A stretch of DNA of 38,592 bases from an uncultured Clostridia bacterium (GTDB lineage Bacteria > Bacillota > Clostridia > Oscillospirales > UBA644). A program made the position numbers and the translations under genes. Of the stretch, positions 16,292-25,836 are shown piece by piece. The first letter of the stretch is position 1. Each line of letters starts with the position of its first letter. The DNA lies in assembly GCA_944386295.1 (NCBI GenBank), contig CALXAO010000051.1:1-38592 (forward strand). Direction: 5' to 3'. A model generated the notes under the pieces. The model saw only the letters and a program-made list of their open reading frames with translations. It was not told where the DNA came from and made no database searches.

Positions 16292-17638
16292 TTAAGCCTC
16301 AGCCCCCCCAAATAAAAGAGCAAAAATCTGAGGATAGGTTGTGCTGAACTTCTCCAGCCAAGTATAGCTTTCTGCCTCGTCGATCAGAATCTTTTTCCCC
16401 TCCAGATCCTTTTCTGAAACAGTGTCCTCGGATGAAGCAAAACGCACCGAGGCGTCCAGAGCAATGTCAAGTGCGCCAGCAATACGGGAATCTACGGAAA
16501 ATCCGAATTCAACACCGGTTTCACTCACAAGATACCGAATCGCAAAGGGAACTTCCAGGGACACTCCGACACCATCCACTTTAAAGGACACGGTCAGCAT
16601 ACAATCCACCACCGTAACTCCGGTTGACTCCTTGGTCTCAGTAAAGGTTAACTCTAGGGAAAAATCCTGGGGTACGCCATCTGCATCCGGCAACTCTTTA
16701 GGCAGTTTTAGACTTACCGTCAATTCTCCCTCTCCTCCAGTTTCCGTGACAGTCCGCTGTCCCGACAATGTGACACTCAAATCTTCCCCCAGCATCACAG
16801 ACGCTTCGGTATGGAAAGTATTTCCGACGGCCAGAAGCTCCTGCATTAAAACAACTTCGGAAAAACCTTCCTCGGAAAACGACATCCGAACCGTCATAAC
16901 TACCGCCTGTTTTTCCGTCTCATCGGCACACAGCAATTCATACGTCATGGAATTCACTTCAGGCATTGCATCCCCAAACAATGGGGCAAAGAGTTCATTC
17001 ACCTGAGCACCAGTCAAAAGAAGCGCCACCTTTTTTCCTTCAGCAAAGGTTTCCCCGCAGGAAGAAAAGGACGCATCAGACAGTTGCAAGGTTTCGTCAG
17101 TAAAAAAAGAATTGATCTTTTCCACTATATCTTCAATCGCAGACAGATCGAAGGAGATTTCCGAATCCAAAGCTTCGGGCATTATTTCGATCCATGCTTC
17201 AGGGTCCACCTCAGACAGACAGATCAGGTTTCCCAGCAAAGAAACCTTCATCGTCTCGGCCAGTAGAGACAAAGAAATGTCTCCCTTGGACAAACCACTA
17301 GTCAAATCAGAAATCACAGTCCCTGTCATCTCCATGGGAAGCATTACATCCCCTTCTGAAGTAGACAGCTTGGAAAGATTTATGTTCCAATCAGTCTTTA
17401 CCCCACCGGCAGGTTTAAATCCTGTTTCCGAAATAGCAGGAACAACCCCCTGTAGCAATGTTATATATTGGTGAGAAAACGCATCAACCGCCGCCGTAGG
17501 AGTCAAAGGATCCGAAAGTTCATCAGAAGCAGAATCGGTAGAGTTCTCTTCCTCCTCATCGGTACAACCACTCAGACACCACAAGGTGCTAAAGGCAAGA
17601 CACAGCGCCAAGAACAGCGCAAGCCATTTTTGTTTCAT
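16292..17638 (-). CDS. Predicted lipoprotein of unknown function
   Basis: Not recognised as a named family. Seen: a lipoprotein signal peptide MKQKW followed by a hydrophobic core and the lipobox LSGC with Cys25, then an acidic Ser/Asp-rich linker (about 26-42), then a ~400-residue beta-rich domain with regular Ser/Thr/Glu-alternating strands and two rough halves (around 100-260 and 270-430). Thus it is expected on the outer face of the membrane. 448 residues from ATG 17636-17638, chosen because of the GGGAAAGGGAGAA site and the signal peptide; the frame runs open up to 17800, but that extension is the AraC relic. It has its own strong promoter and is probably a single-gene unit. Confidence 0.75.
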   Translation of the reverse strand: MKQKWLALFLALCLAFSTLWCLSGCTDEEEENSTDSASDELSDPLTPTAAVDAFSHQYITLLQGVVPAISETGFKPAGGVKTDWNINLSKLSTSEGDVMLPMEMTGTVISDLTSGLSKGDISLSLLAETMKVSLLGNLICLSEVDPEAWIEIMPEALDSEISFDLSAIEDIVEKINSFFTDETLQLSDASFSSCGETFAEGKKVALLLTGAQVNELFAPLFGDAMPEVNSMTYELLCADETEKQAVVMTVRMSFSEEGFSEVVLMQELLAVGNTFHTEASVMLGEDLSVTLSGQRTVTETGGEGELTVSLKLPKELPDADGVPQDFSLELTFTETKESTGVTVVDCMLTVSFKVDGVGVSLEVPFAIRYLVSETGVEFGFSVDSRIAGALDIALDASVRFASSEDTVSEKDLEGKKILIDEAESYTWLEKFSTTYPQIFALLFGGAEA

Positions 17639-17678
17639 AATATTTCTCCCTTTCCCAAAAAAAATTTTTATTTTGTTC

Positions 17679-17707
17679 ATTTTACCATAGTTTTCCCTAT
17701 TTGTCAA
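17679..17707 (-). promoter_or_regulatory. SigA promoter of the lipoprotein gene
   Basis: Minus strand: TTGACA (17702-17707), 17-base spacer, TAAAAT (17679-17684). It overlaps the last codons of the AraC relic. Confidence 0.75.
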
Positions 17708-18064
17708 GAGGTATTTTTTGCCGCATTCGCATCCGATATCCCGAGGGAAAACTCCCATATCGGCGGCGAAAGGCGGCAGAGAATTGAAGATAATCGCCAT
17801 AACCTACAATTTTCGGCAATCTTCCCCACAGATGTATCGGTTTTCCAGAAGCGCCGCGGCACCTGCATTCGATGGGGAAAAATATTCCGTACAGCCTTGA
17901 AACTTTTTAAAAGTCCAGGACAAATATTTTCGATTCAAATGTAGTGCTGCGGCCACGTCCTCCACCATGGCTGTCATTAAATTTTCTTCCATATAAGCCA
18001 ACGCATGGCCGGACATGCACCGTTCTACACTTTTTGAGAAGTTCGATAGAGAAATCATTTGCAA
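17697..18064 (-). pseudogene. Remnant of an AraC-family regulator (DNA-binding domain)
   Basis: The C-terminal double helix-turn-helix of an AraC/XylS regulator, split over frames and lacking the N-terminal part. First frame: YMEENLMTAMVEDVAAALH then NRKYLSWTFKKFQG (about 17880-18000), the first helix-turn-helix. A second frame continues with IVGYGDYLQFSAAFRRRYG (about 17735-17800) and ends at TAG 17697-17699; these are the conserved GYxDxxxFSRAFRRRYG and SPxxYR segments. At least one frameshift separates the parts. Such regulators often control glycoside-hydrolase clusters, so it may belong to the ruined carbohydrate genes next to it. Confidence 0.75.
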
Positions 18065-18171
18065 AACAGTCGATAGTCTTATTGCACAACAATAATCAAA
18101 CTACCGCTGACCGTTGTTAATAAACCAATTGAATTATTTTAACTCATAGCGGTTATCGGTTAATCCAATTA

Positions 18172-18219
18172 TGATAAAAAGCACAACACAGGAGAGCAAC
18201 CCCACAATGTTGTGCTTTT
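18172..18219 (-). terminator. Hairpin terminator, minus direction
   Basis: 12-bp stem AAAAGCACAACA/TGTTGTGCTTTT (18177-18188, 18208-18219), and the minus strand continues with a T run (TTTTTATC). No intact gene lies directly upstream; it is a second stop signal after 18262-18310. The bases 18065-18171 hold nothing I can support. Confidence 0.55.
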
Positions 18220-18261
18220 CTTGTCTATGGGCTATAAAAAAGATTTTTCTTGCGGTCGAGA

Positions 18262-18310
18262 CAAAAAACAAAAAAAATAACGCCGGGCCCAATACGTTTT
18301 GGGTCCAGCG
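18262..18310 (-). terminator. Rho-independent terminator behind the FAD-oxidoreductase remnant
   Basis: GC-rich stem of 12 positions with one mismatch and one G-U pair (18281-18292 with 18299-18310), 6-base loop, then on the minus strand TTATTTTTTTTGTTTTTTG. It is the original terminator of the gene now reduced to 18353-18883. Confidence 0.8.
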
Positions 18311-18352
18311 TCACGCTGGCTTTCGTGTACAAAATAAATAACGGGAATATAT

Positions 18353-18883
18353 TTAAGTATTGCTCCCGAAGTGAATTATAACACCGCGCCGTTCAAGCTC
18401 CTTTAGAAGCCTTAAAACATCAAGCTCTGTCATATCATCGCCCATCGATGCCGCAATTCCTGCCGCCTCTCCTGTCACGGCACAGCAGGGAATAACACGC
18501 ATTATATCCCACATCGAGTCAGTCACAGAGGTTACTCTGCCGGCAAATAATAAATTCTTTGTTTTTGCATTGTAAAGTGTACGAAACGGCACTTCATAAA
18601 CCGGGCCACGTTTTCTCCAATCCGAAACCAACCCTATTGAATCTTCAAAATATTTATAGACCTCCTTATCGTCTAAGGTATATTCACCGCTAACCCTACG
18701 TGTCATTCTGAGCTGGGGAATAGTTGCAATTGTAGTAGGCTGATATTCCGGATTGCTTTTTTGTTGTTTGAGAAAATCATTTATGGTGCTGCTATGCGAA
18801 GAGATAATCATATCGGAAATTTCCTCCCCGTCAAGCCCGGAGTAACGTATATTTGAAAGCAATTGAACCTTGTTGTCCTCCAC
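18353..18883 (-). pseudogene. C-terminal piece of an FAD-dependent oxidoreductase
   Basis: About 175 residues that match the end of FAD-dependent oxidoreductases of the carbohydrate-cluster type. Seen: YEVPFRTLYNAKTKNLLFAGR, which is the conserved PYR-L-P-NLL-AGR segment, then TDSMWDIMRVIPCCAVTGEAAGIAA, the conserved RVxxxCxxxGxAAGxAA segment. The N-terminal FAD-binding Rossmann part is missing altogether and an in-frame stop lies just before the fragment, so it cannot be a working enzyme. It keeps its terminator at 18262-18310. The A/T-rich bases between 18884 and 18947 hold no gene. Confidence 0.75.
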
Positions 18884-18947
18884 AACAACTTAAACTTTAA
18901 ATTGCAACAGCTCAGAGTTTAAGCTTTCAAATATTTTTTATTTGTGA

Positions 18948-19656
18948 TTATTTATTCAGTTCTCTTATAAAATTTGACTTTTTACCGCACCGATACAACA
19001 AATGGTAATTGTTATTAGCGTTTTGACTTGTTGAGAAAAATTGTACGGTAATTTCTTTAGCGTCTTCGGCGATCGGCAATATACCCCCCCTGCTTATTAG
19101 AATTTTCCGGAATTTTCCCAACATTCCATGTAAGTAATTCATATTTTTGTCCGCCAGCTCTACTGTAACATTCATGGTATCACTTACCGCAAAAGGATTA
19201 TCATTATGATACCAAAACTCAAAGAAAGCAAATTTTTGTATTCTTGCCGTAGCCAAAACGGACCTCAAAGAGTTTTTTGCAGTCAGGATAACCAATATAG
19301 AATTTCCGGCAGCGGTAATCCAAGGTTCATTATAACACCAATTAATTGCCATTGAGCAATGCGGCCATTGACCACGTCCCTCTTCAAAAACAGCTTTATA
19401 TCCCTCGCACTGCAACCACGAAGAATAATATACAACTTCCTCAATCGAATTCATTTTTCCAAAATAATGCTCCAACACACCTATACGGGCCCAGAGCACA
19501 TTTTCGAATTCGTCTAAGCCGTGGTTGGCGTACCCAACTTTCGGTTGGATTTATCGGAAACCGTTCATTCTCGGGAATGATTTTTTTCAATTCTTCCAGC
19601 AGTGTAACTGCAGGAACACCAAACTCGGTATAAGCCGTATTTGAAGCAGATTGAAA
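18948..19656 (-). pseudogene. C-terminal piece of a GH2-type glycosidase (beta-mannosidase-like)
   Basis: Remnant of a family GH2 glycosidase. Two frames carry it: NTAYTEFGVPAVTLLEELKK (about 19590-19650), matching the part with the conserved SEYGVP-like stretch near the nucleophile, and ARIGVLEHYFGKMNSIEEVV, then WLQCEGYKAVFEEGRGQWP and INWCYNEPW (about 19300-19500), matching SQ-LQAEG-aiE--R and W-LNEPWP of the family. A frameshift around 19490-19540 separates them, later strands are disturbed, and the whole N-terminal part is absent. The cut edge near 19656 abuts a fragment of another gene on the opposite strand. Confidence 0.7.
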
Positions 19657-19664
19657 ACTTCTCT

Positions 19665-19835
19665 TGCTCCGTCGAGATAACCGATGACAGACCCTATCAG
19701 CGAAATGTGCTGGCCCTGGCCGTATCAAAAGATTCGAAAGACTGGGAAGTCATCACCAATCTTTTAGTAGACCGTACTACGATGAACGACTATATTGCCA
19801 TGCCCCCTACGCATTTCATCGTCCTATCCCTTGCA
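19665..19835 (+). pseudogene. Internal piece of a sialidase-like/beta-propeller glycosidase
   Basis: A short coding relic on the plus strand: DDRPYQRNVLALAVSKDSKD then WEVITNLLVDR and MNDYIAM. This resembles the RN-L-LAVSKDL--WEV-- blade of clostridial sialidase-like (exo-alpha-sialidase/GH33-like) proteins. No start, no end, and no family continuation on either side, so it is an isolated fragment. The frame happens to remain open into the antisense of the NifX-like gene. Confidence 0.5.
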
Positions 19836-19838
19836 AAT

Positions 19839-20228
19839 TTACGAATGACAGCTATGTTTTCCGCAAGAACATTCCCCGTTCCCATGCTCATGGTCGTGAT
19901 GGGAACAGCGTGCATCGGGATCAAATTGCAGTTGTCCTTTCAGCAATGCAGTCACTGCCGCCTCTGCATCTCCGCTCACCCCGCCATAAACCTGGATTCC
20001 GGCCTCAGTCAGCGCCGTTCTTGCTCCACCGCCGATTCCGCCACAAATCAAGACATCCACCTGATTTGCCGCAAGCAAGCCGGCCAAAGCACCGTGTCCG
20101 CTTCCGTTAGCTGAAAGCAAGTGAACGGAACAAACTGTTCCCCCGTTCACTTCATATACCTGAAACGTTTCGGTATGCCCGAAATGCTGAAAAACCGTAC
20201 CGTTCGCATATGTTACCGCAATTTTCAT
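19839..20228 (-). CDS. NifX/NifB-type FeMo-cofactor-like small protein with metal-rich tail
   Basis: Single-domain protein of the dinitrogenase iron-molybdenum cofactor biosynthesis family (NifX/NafY/NifB C-terminal domain). Seen: MKIAVTYANGTVFQHFGHTETF, the conserved start, and VDVLICGGIGGGARTALTEAGI, the conserved core. The last 22 residues (about 108-129) are extremely rich in His and Cys (CSHHDHEHGNGECSCGKHSC), a plausible metal-binding tail. Such stand-alone proteins are common in anaerobes without nitrogenase and their role is not settled; no nif genes are present here. 129 residues. It starts one base after the galM stop, so it is co-transcribed with galM. Confidence 0.85.
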   Translation of the reverse strand: MKIAVTYANGTVFQHFGHTETFQVYEVNGGTVCSVHLLSANGSGHGALAGLLAANQVDVLICGGIGGGARTALTEAGIQVYGGVSGDAEAAVTALLKGQLQFDPDARCSHHDHEHGNGECSCGKHSCHS

Positions 20229-20229
20229 T

Positions 20230-21279
20230 TTATTTCTTTCCTTTCTGTTTATTATTTACTGTAAACCGGTAAACAGTCTCCTGATGATAGGCTTCACCGA
20301 CAGAAAGAACCACCGAGGGGAAATTTGGATGGGATGTGGCGTTAGGCCAATGCTGGGTTTCCAAACAGATGGCATCCCGAGGATGATATTCCGCCCCTCT
20401 CTTGCCTTTCCGGGTAGTCAGGAAATTGGCACTGTAACACTGAATGCCCGGTTGGGTGGTAAGCACCTCCATGCAAATTCCGCTTTCCAATGATTGGAGC
20501 AGAGCGCAGGTCCGGAGCCCAGTTCCTCCCAAAATAAAATTGTGGTCATAGCCGGACCCATTTTTCAAGTTTATATCTTCCGCAGAAATGTCCCGTCCAA
20601 TAGGTTTTGCTGAACGAAAGTCAAAAGGAGTGTCATCCACCCGAAGAATTTTTCCAGTCGGCAGACAATCAGCGTCATTTTCCGTAAACGTATCGGAATA
20701 GATTTGCAGCAAATGCTCTCCGATACTTCCGCCGCCGTTGAGGTTGAAATAAGAATGATTGGTCAGGTTAATCACCGTATCCCCGTCACAGACCGCATCA
20801 TAAGTCATCATCAAAGCATTCTTCACAAAAGAATAGGTCACCGTCACTATTAGCGTACCAGGATATCCTTCCTCCCCATGAGGCGACGTGCGGGTTAAAA
20901 TCAGACGGTCGCCTTCCACCTTGGAAGAAAACACATATTGGTTAAACCCCCGCAGACCGCCGTGAAGATGGTTTGGCCCATTATTTACAGCTAACGCATA
21001 TTCTGTCCCGTTGAGACAAAATTTTCCTTTTTCAATACGGTTTGCATGCCGTCCAACAAAAGCACCCAAATAACCATCGTTGTCCTCGTATTCCGCCACC
21101 GTATCATAACCCAATACCACATCCACCAGGCGTCCCTGCCGGTCGGGTACCCAAAGCGTCCGGACCACACAGCCGTAGTCCAAAATTTCGGCAAAAGCTC
21201 CCTGCTCCCCCTCCAAACGAAATTGTGTAACAGGTTCCTCTTGCCGCGTCGTTCCAAAACAGGAAAAAGAAATAGCCAT
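20230..21279 (-). CDS. galM: Aldose 1-epimerase (galactose mutarotase)
   Basis: Interconverts alpha and beta anomers of galactose and other aldoses, feeding the Leloir pathway. Seen: GRHANRI (Asn80, Arg81) and NHLHGG (His104, His106) for substrate binding, TNHSYFNL with the general acid His175, and AICLETQHWPN with the general base Glu307. All catalytic residues are there. 349 residues, normal length, no signal peptide. ATG 21277-21279 lies three bases after the stop of the CYTH gene, with an AAGGAGTG site inside the end of that gene. No galK or galT is in the window. Confidence 0.9.
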   Translation of the reverse strand: MAISFSCFGTTRQEEPVTQFRLEGEQGAFAEILDYGCVVRTLWVPDRQGRLVDVVLGYDTVAEYEDNDGYLGAFVGRHANRIEKGKFCLNGTEYALAVNNGPNHLHGGLRGFNQYVFSSKVEGDRLILTRTSPHGEEGYPGTLIVTVTYSFVKNALMMTYDAVCDGDTVINLTNHSYFNLNGGGSIGEHLLQIYSDTFTENDADCLPTGKILRVDDTPFDFRSAKPIGRDISAEDINLKNGSGYDHNFILGGTGLRTCALLQSLESGICMEVLTTQPGIQCYSANFLTTRKGKRGAEYHPRDAICLETQHWPNATSHPNFPSVVLSVGEAYHQETVYRFTVNNKQKGKK

Positions 21280-21282
21280 AAT

Positions 21283-21843
21283 TTATTCACTCCTTATCTG
21301 ATTACAGGTCAACGCCCCATAGGCGGATCGAAACCGAAAATATTTTCCCCGTTCCGCAGCATTTGGTTCCAATTCCAACCACCGCGCCAAGGCAAAAACC
21401 GTTTCCCGGCGGGGACATTCAATTTCAATTTCAAAATCTTCCTGTCCCAAATAGTAACTTTCATCCAGGGAAATTACCGCCCCATCCCGAAAAAAATCAG
21501 TTCGAACTGTAACCAGGTTGCCCAGCAATACACAATTTAAAGCAGGAGCACTCAAAAACAGAACCGAGGGATTCAATATACAGGGTAGTGTCTGCAGCGG
21601 AACCTCAGACTCCTCACAACACATTAAAGAGCCCTCCCGGCCACGACGGCTTTTATATTGGGCAAGCAATTTACCGCCAACCTGCCGGACCCGCAGCATT
21701 TCATTTTGCCGGGCCAAAATTCCATCCGGAGTATCAAAATAGTAATTAATCTGAATGTAAGACCTGCCTCCATCACCCAGCTTTACTCGAATCTTCTCCA
21801 GCCGAGAACGGTCCAAAACAGATTTCCATTCCAATTCTTTCAC
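21283..21843 (-). CDS. CYTH-domain protein (triphosphate tunnel metalloenzyme)
   Basis: Member of the CYTH/triphosphate tunnel family, which binds divalent metal and hydrolyses triphosphates (tripolyphosphate, thiamine triphosphate) or makes cAMP. Seen: the N-terminal ExExK motif as KELEWK, YYFDTPDG, LRVRQVGGKLLAQYK, and late FEIEIECPRR, all in the family order. I chose the GTG at 21841-21843, giving 186 residues that begin just before ExExK as usual. The open frame goes on to ATG 21898-21900, but that codon lies in the stem of the tuf terminator and would add residues foreign to the family. Purine-rich GGGAAAGG and GGAAAG lie upstream. It leads the CYTH-galM-NifX-like group. Confidence 0.75.
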   Translation of the reverse strand: MKELEWKSVLDRSRLEKIRVKLGDGGRSYIQINYYFDTPDGILARQNEMLRVRQVGGKLLAQYKSRRGREGSLMCCEESEVPLQTLPCILNPSVLFLSAPALNCVLLGNLVTVRTDFFRDGAVISLDESYYLGQEDFEIEIECPRRETVFALARWLELEPNAAERGKYFRFRSAYGALTCNQIRSE

Positions 21844-21868
21844 AGCTTTCCACGGCCTTTCCCAATCG

Positions 21869-21901
21869 AAAAAATGGGATGAACCTTTCGTCCATCCCAT
21901 T
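21869..21901 (-). terminator. Rho-independent terminator of the rpoB-tuf operon
   Basis: Perfect 9-bp stem AATGGGATG/CATCCCATT (arms 21893-21901 and 21873-21881 on the minus strand), 11-base loop, followed by a T run. It begins 17 bases after the tuf stop. Confidence 0.85.
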
Positions 21902-21917
21902 AAATCTGCGTAAAAAC

Positions 21918-23120
21918 TTACTCTAGGATCGCAGCAACAACGCCGGAGCCAACGGTCTTGCCGCCTTCACGAATTGCAAAACGGAGCCCCTGTTCAATAG
22001 CGATATGAGTAATCAGCTCTACATTAATAGTTACATTATCACCAGGCATACACATATCAACGCCATCTTCCAGATGGATGATACCCGTCACGTCAGTGGT
22101 ACGGAAGTAGAACTGAGGTCTGTAGTTGCTGACAAACGGCTTATGCCGTCCGCCTTCTTTGGCAGTCAAAACGTAAACCTCGCCTTTAAACTTGGTGTGA
22201 GGTTTGATAGAACCGGGTTTGGCCAGAACCTGGCCTCTCTCGATTTCATTTCTCTGAATCCCACGCAGCAGACAGCCAATATTATCGCCGGCTTCCGCGT
22301 AATCCAGCAGTTTGCGGAACATTTCGATTCCGGTAACAACCGTCTTACGAGTTTCGTCCGTCAAACCGACAATTTCTACTTCGTCGGACATCTTCAGAAC
22401 CCCTCTCTCCACACGACCGGTAGCAACCGTACCGCGTCCAGTGATGGTGAAGACATCTTCCACGGGCATCAGGAAGGGAAGGTCTTCCTTCCGGTCGGGC
22501 GTGGGAATATACTCGTCAACCGCATTCATCAGCTCACGGATACAGGCATATTCGGGAGCGTTAACATCGGTGGAAGCACATTCCAGAGCAACCAGAGCAG
22601 AACCCTTAATAATGGGGGTATCATCACCGGGGAAGTCATACTTAGAAAGCAGGTCACGGATATCCATTTCCACAATTTCCAGCAGTTCGGGATCGTCTAC
22701 CTGGTCTACCTTGTTCATGAAAACAACAATAGCGGGAACACCAACCTGACGAGCCAACAGAATGTGTTCGCTGGTCTGCGCCATAACACCATCGGAAGCA
22801 GCAACAACCAGAATTGCACCGTCCATCTGCGCAGCACCTGTAATCATATTCTTGATGTAGTCGGCATGCCCCGGACAGTCCACGTGTGCATAGTGACGTT
22901 TTTCAGTCTCATACTCCACGTGCGCAGTATTGATTGTAATACCTCTTTCTCTCTCTTCAGGCGCCTTATCGATCATATCATAAGCTTCGTACTTCGCCTT
23001 ACCCTCCAGAGAGAGAACCTTGGTGATCGCGGCAGTCAAAGACGTCTTACCGTGGTCAACGTGACCAATGGTACCAATGTTAACATGGGGTTTGGTTCTT
23101 TCAAATTTCGCTTTTGCCAT
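21918..23120 (-). CDS. tuf: Elongation factor Tu
   Basis: GTPase that brings aminoacyl-tRNA to the ribosome. Seen: G1 GHVDHGKT, G2 region [14 protein letters not shown]3 DCPGHADY, G4 NKVD, then domains 2 and 3 ending in [21 protein letters not shown]. 400 residues, normal. The kirromycin-related positions I can check by eye (Gln in LLARQVGVP, Ala in RFAIREGG) are wild type. ATG 23118-23120 behind AAGGAGG; 59 bases after fusA; the last gene of the operon, with a terminator at 21869-21901. Confidence 0.98.
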   Translation of the reverse strand: MAKAKFERTKPHVNIGTIGHVDHGKTSLTAAITKVLSLEGKAKYEAYDMIDKAPEERERGITINTAHVEYETEKRHYAHVDCPGHADYIKNMITGAAQMDGAILVVAASDGVMAQTSEHILLARQVGVPAIVVFMNKVDQVDDPELLEIVEMDIRDLLSKYDFPGDDTPIIKGSALVALECASTDVNAPEYACIRELMNAVDEYIPTPDRKEDLPFLMPVEDVFTITGRGTVATGRVERGVLKMSDEVEIVGLTDETRKTVVTGIEMFRKLLDYAEAGDNIGCLLRGIQRNEIERGQVLAKPGSIKPHTKFKGEVYVLTAKEGGRHKPFVSNYRPQFYFRTTDVTGIIHLEDGVDMCMPGDNVTINVELITHIAIEQGLRFAIREGGKTVGSGVVAAILE

Positions 23121-23179
23121 TGAATTATCCTCCTTAAAAAATAAAATCAGTTTCGTTTCACTGTATGAATCAAAGGGAA

Positions 23180-25258
23180 TCAGCCCTTTGCTCTTCCGGA
23201 AATAATGGTTTCCTGAATTGCCTTAGGAACCTCACTATAATGGCTTGGCTCCATGGAATACAGGCCCCGGCCCTGGGTTTTGGAACGTAGGTCAGTAGCA
23301 TAGCCAAACATTTCAGCCAAAGGAACAAAAGCCGTAATCTGCTGCGTCCCGCTGAGAGCCTCCATGCCCTGCAACTGGCCACGGCGAGAATTAAGATCGC
23401 CGATAACATCACCCATATATTCATCGGGGACGATTACAACAACTTTCATAATCGGCTCAGTCAGCACCGGATCCGCTTTCCGGGCAGCCTCTTTAAAGGC
23501 CATGGATCCAGCAATTTTAAAGGCCATCTCCGAAGAGTCAACCTCGTGATAAGAACCGTCGTACAGGGTAACCTTCACGTCCACCATGCTGTAGCCAGCT
23601 AAAACACCGCCCTGCATAGCACCTTGAATACCTGCATCAACCGCGGGAATATATTCCTTGGGAATAGCACCGCCGACAATCTTATTAATAAACTCATAGC
23701 CCTTACCGGACTCGTTGGGTTCCACGATAATCTTGACATGACCGTACTGACCCTTACCGCCGGATTGACGGGCATACTTGCAATCCTGGTCCACAGTCTT
23801 GCGAATAGATTCCTTGTAGGCAACCTGAGGCTTCCCTACATTAGCCTCTACTTTGAATTCCCGCAACAAACGATCTACAATAATCTCCAGATGGAGTTCT
23901 CCCATCCCAGCAATAATCGTTTGTCCGGTTTCCTCATCAGTATAGGTTCGGAACGTAGGATCTTCCTCTGCCAATTTGGCAAGAGCAATACCCATTTTTT
24001 CTTGTCCGGCTTTGGTCTTGGGCTCAATAGCAACACGGATAACCGGTTCAGGAAATTCCATAGACTCCAAAATAACCGGATGCTTAGGATCGCACAAAGA
24101 GTCTCCGGTGACGGTGGTCTTCAAACCAACCGCCGCACAGATATCGCCGGTATAAACCTCTTCCACATCTTCCCGGTGATTGGCGTGCATCCGAAGAATA
24201 CGTCCAAACCGCTCGGGTTTGTCCTTGGTGGAATTTTCCACAGTGGCACCAGTAGAGATCTTGCCGGAATATACGCGGAAGAAGCAGAGCTTCCCCACAA
24301 AAGGATCCGTCATAATCTTGAACGCCAGCGCGCTAAATGGCTCGTCATCCGATGCCTTCCGGTCTATTTCTTCTCCGGTTTCAGGGTCAGTTCCCTTAAT
24401 AGAGGGAATATCAATGGGAGAAGGCATATAATCCACAACTGCATCCAGCAACTTCTGTACGCCCTTATTACGGTAAGAGGTTCCGCAAACCACGGGAACC
24501 ATTTCATTGGCAATAGTAGCCTTCCGGATGCAAGCTTTGATCTCGTCCACCGTCAGTTCTTCGCCGGACAGATATTTTTCCATCACAGCTTCATCCTGCT
24601 CTGCCACATGTTCCAGAAGCTCCTCCCGGTATTTGGCAGCAAGCTCCTTCATGTCTTCGGGAATCTCGGTAACGTCAAAGACCTTGCCCAGATCATCTTT
24701 ATAAATATCGGCATTCATCTCCACCAGGTCGACAATACCGGTAAAAGTATCTTCAGAACCAATGGGAAGCTGAATGGGAACCGCATTGCACTTGAGCCGT
24801 TCCTTCATCATATTGACAACCCGATAAAAATCGGCGCCCATGATGTCCATCTTGTTCACATAAGCCATACGGGGAACATGGTATTTGTCCGCTTGTCTCC
24901 AGACAGTTTCGGACTGGGGCTCAACGCCGCCCTTGGCACAGAATACAGTGACCGACCCGTCCAAAACACGCAGGGATCGCTCCACCTCCACGGTGAAGTC
25001 TACGTGCCCGGGGGTATCGATAATATTGATCCGGTGATTTTTCCACATACAGGTGGTCGCAGCTGAGGTAATGGTGATTCCACGCTCCTGCTCCTGAGCC
25101 ATCCAGTCCATGGTCGCAGCGCCCTCGTGAGTCTCGCCCATCTTGTGGGTTCGACCGGTATAGAACAGAATCCGCTCCGTGGTTGTGGTTTTTCCTGCGT
25201 CAATGTGTGCCATGATCCCGATGTTTCTGTATAGTTCCAACGGGTGATTTCTTGGCAT
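23180..25258 (-). CDS. fusA: Elongation factor G
   Basis: GTPase that drives translocation of tRNA and mRNA on the ribosome. Seen: G1 [13 protein letters not shown]2 [11 protein letters not shown]3 DTPGHVDF, G4 NKMD, then domains II-V with [14 protein letters not shown] and the C-terminal [12 protein letters not shown]. 692 residues, standard length. ATG 25256-25258, GGAGTT upstream, 40 bases after rpsG. Nothing unusual in the parts I can compare. Confidence 0.98.
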   Translation of the reverse strand: MPRNHPLELYRNIGIMAHIDAGKTTTTERILFYTGRTHKMGETHEGAATMDWMAQEQERGITITSAATTCMWKNHRINIIDTPGHVDFTVEVERSLRVLDGSVTVFCAKGGVEPQSETVWRQADKYHVPRMAYVNKMDIMGADFYRVVNMMKERLKCNAVPIQLPIGSEDTFTGIVDLVEMNADIYKDDLGKVFDVTEIPEDMKELAAKYREELLEHVAEQDEAVMEKYLSGEELTVDEIKACIRKATIANEMVPVVCGTSYRNKGVQKLLDAVVDYMPSPIDIPSIKGTDPETGEEIDRKASDDEPFSALAFKIMTDPFVGKLCFFRVYSGKISTGATVENSTKDKPERFGRILRMHANHREDVEEVYTGDICAAVGLKTTVTGDSLCDPKHPVILESMEFPEPVIRVAIEPKTKAGQEKMGIALAKLAEEDPTFRTYTDEETGQTIIAGMGELHLEIIVDRLLREFKVEANVGKPQVAYKESIRKTVDQDCKYARQSGGKGQYGHVKIIVEPNESGKGYEFINKIVGGAIPKEYIPAVDAGIQGAMQGGVLAGYSMVDVKVTLYDGSYHEVDSSEMAFKIAGSMAFKEAARKADPVLTEPIMKVVVIVPDEYMGDVIGDLNSRRGQLQGMEALSGTQQITAFVPLAEMFGYATDLRSKTQGRGLYSMEPSHYSEVPKAIQETIISGRAKG

Positions 25259-25298
25259 AGTTAACTCCTTTTAAACGTTTGAATAAATTCCGGACAAA

Positions 25299-25769
25299 TC
25301 ACCATCTGAAATGGGCAAAAGCCTTGTTAGCCTCCGCCATCTTATGGGTATCTTCCTTCTTCTTGACCGCACCGCCCTGACCATTGACAGCGTCAAGGAT
25401 CTCGTTGGCGAGGCGTTCCTTCATAGTTTTCTCATTACGGCTGCGAGAATACAAAGTCAACCACCGAAGACCCAGCGTTACCCGTCGCTCGGGACGGACT
25501 TCCACAGGAACCTGATAGTTGGACCCACCCACACGGCGGGCCTTGACCTCTAGGACAGGCATAATGTTTTCCATCGCCTGCTCATAAACCTCCAGCGCAT
25601 TTTTGCCGGACTTTTCGCTAACCAAATCAAAGGCATCATACACGATTTTCTGGGCAACACCCTTCTTACCGTCGTACATCACGCTGTTGATCAGGCGGGA
25701 TACCATCTTGCTGTTGTAGACAGGATCCGGCAGAACATCTCTTTTGGGGACAGAACCTCTTCTTGGCAC
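25299..25769 (-). CDS. rpsG: 30S ribosomal protein S7
   Basis: Binds the 3' major domain of 16S rRNA and starts assembly of the small-subunit head. Seen: [16 protein letters not shown] at the start, [33 protein letters not shown] and the [14 protein letters not shown] ending. 156 residues, typical. GGAGGG site directly upstream. It is separated from rpsL by a 146-base spacer with a hairpin (25837-25878); in Escherichia coli S7 controls its own operon by binding the rpsL-rpsG spacer. Confidence 0.97.
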   Translation of the reverse strand: MPRRGSVPKRDVLPDPVYNSKMVSRLINSVMYDGKKGVAQKIVYDAFDLVSEKSGKNALEVYEQAMENIMPVLEVKARRVGGSNYQVPVEVRPERRVTLGLRWLTLYSRSRNEKTMKERLANEILDAVNGQGGAVKKKEDTHKMAEANKAFAHFRW

Positions 25770-25836
25770 TTGAACTTCCCTCCTTCATTATAATAAATGA
25801 TGTCATCGGTACTCGAAAGCCCTACGGCTCCCGTTT

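Noticed and set aside
22005-23123. Long plus-strand open frame opposite tuf (372 codons)
   Set aside because: It is exactly antisense to a highly conserved tuf gene, has no ribosome site and no family features. Codon bias of tuf keeps the opposite frame open.
23624-25066. Long plus-strand open frame opposite fusA (480 codons)
   Set aside because: Antisense shadow of fusA with no start signal and low-complexity hydrophobic/His-rich composition.
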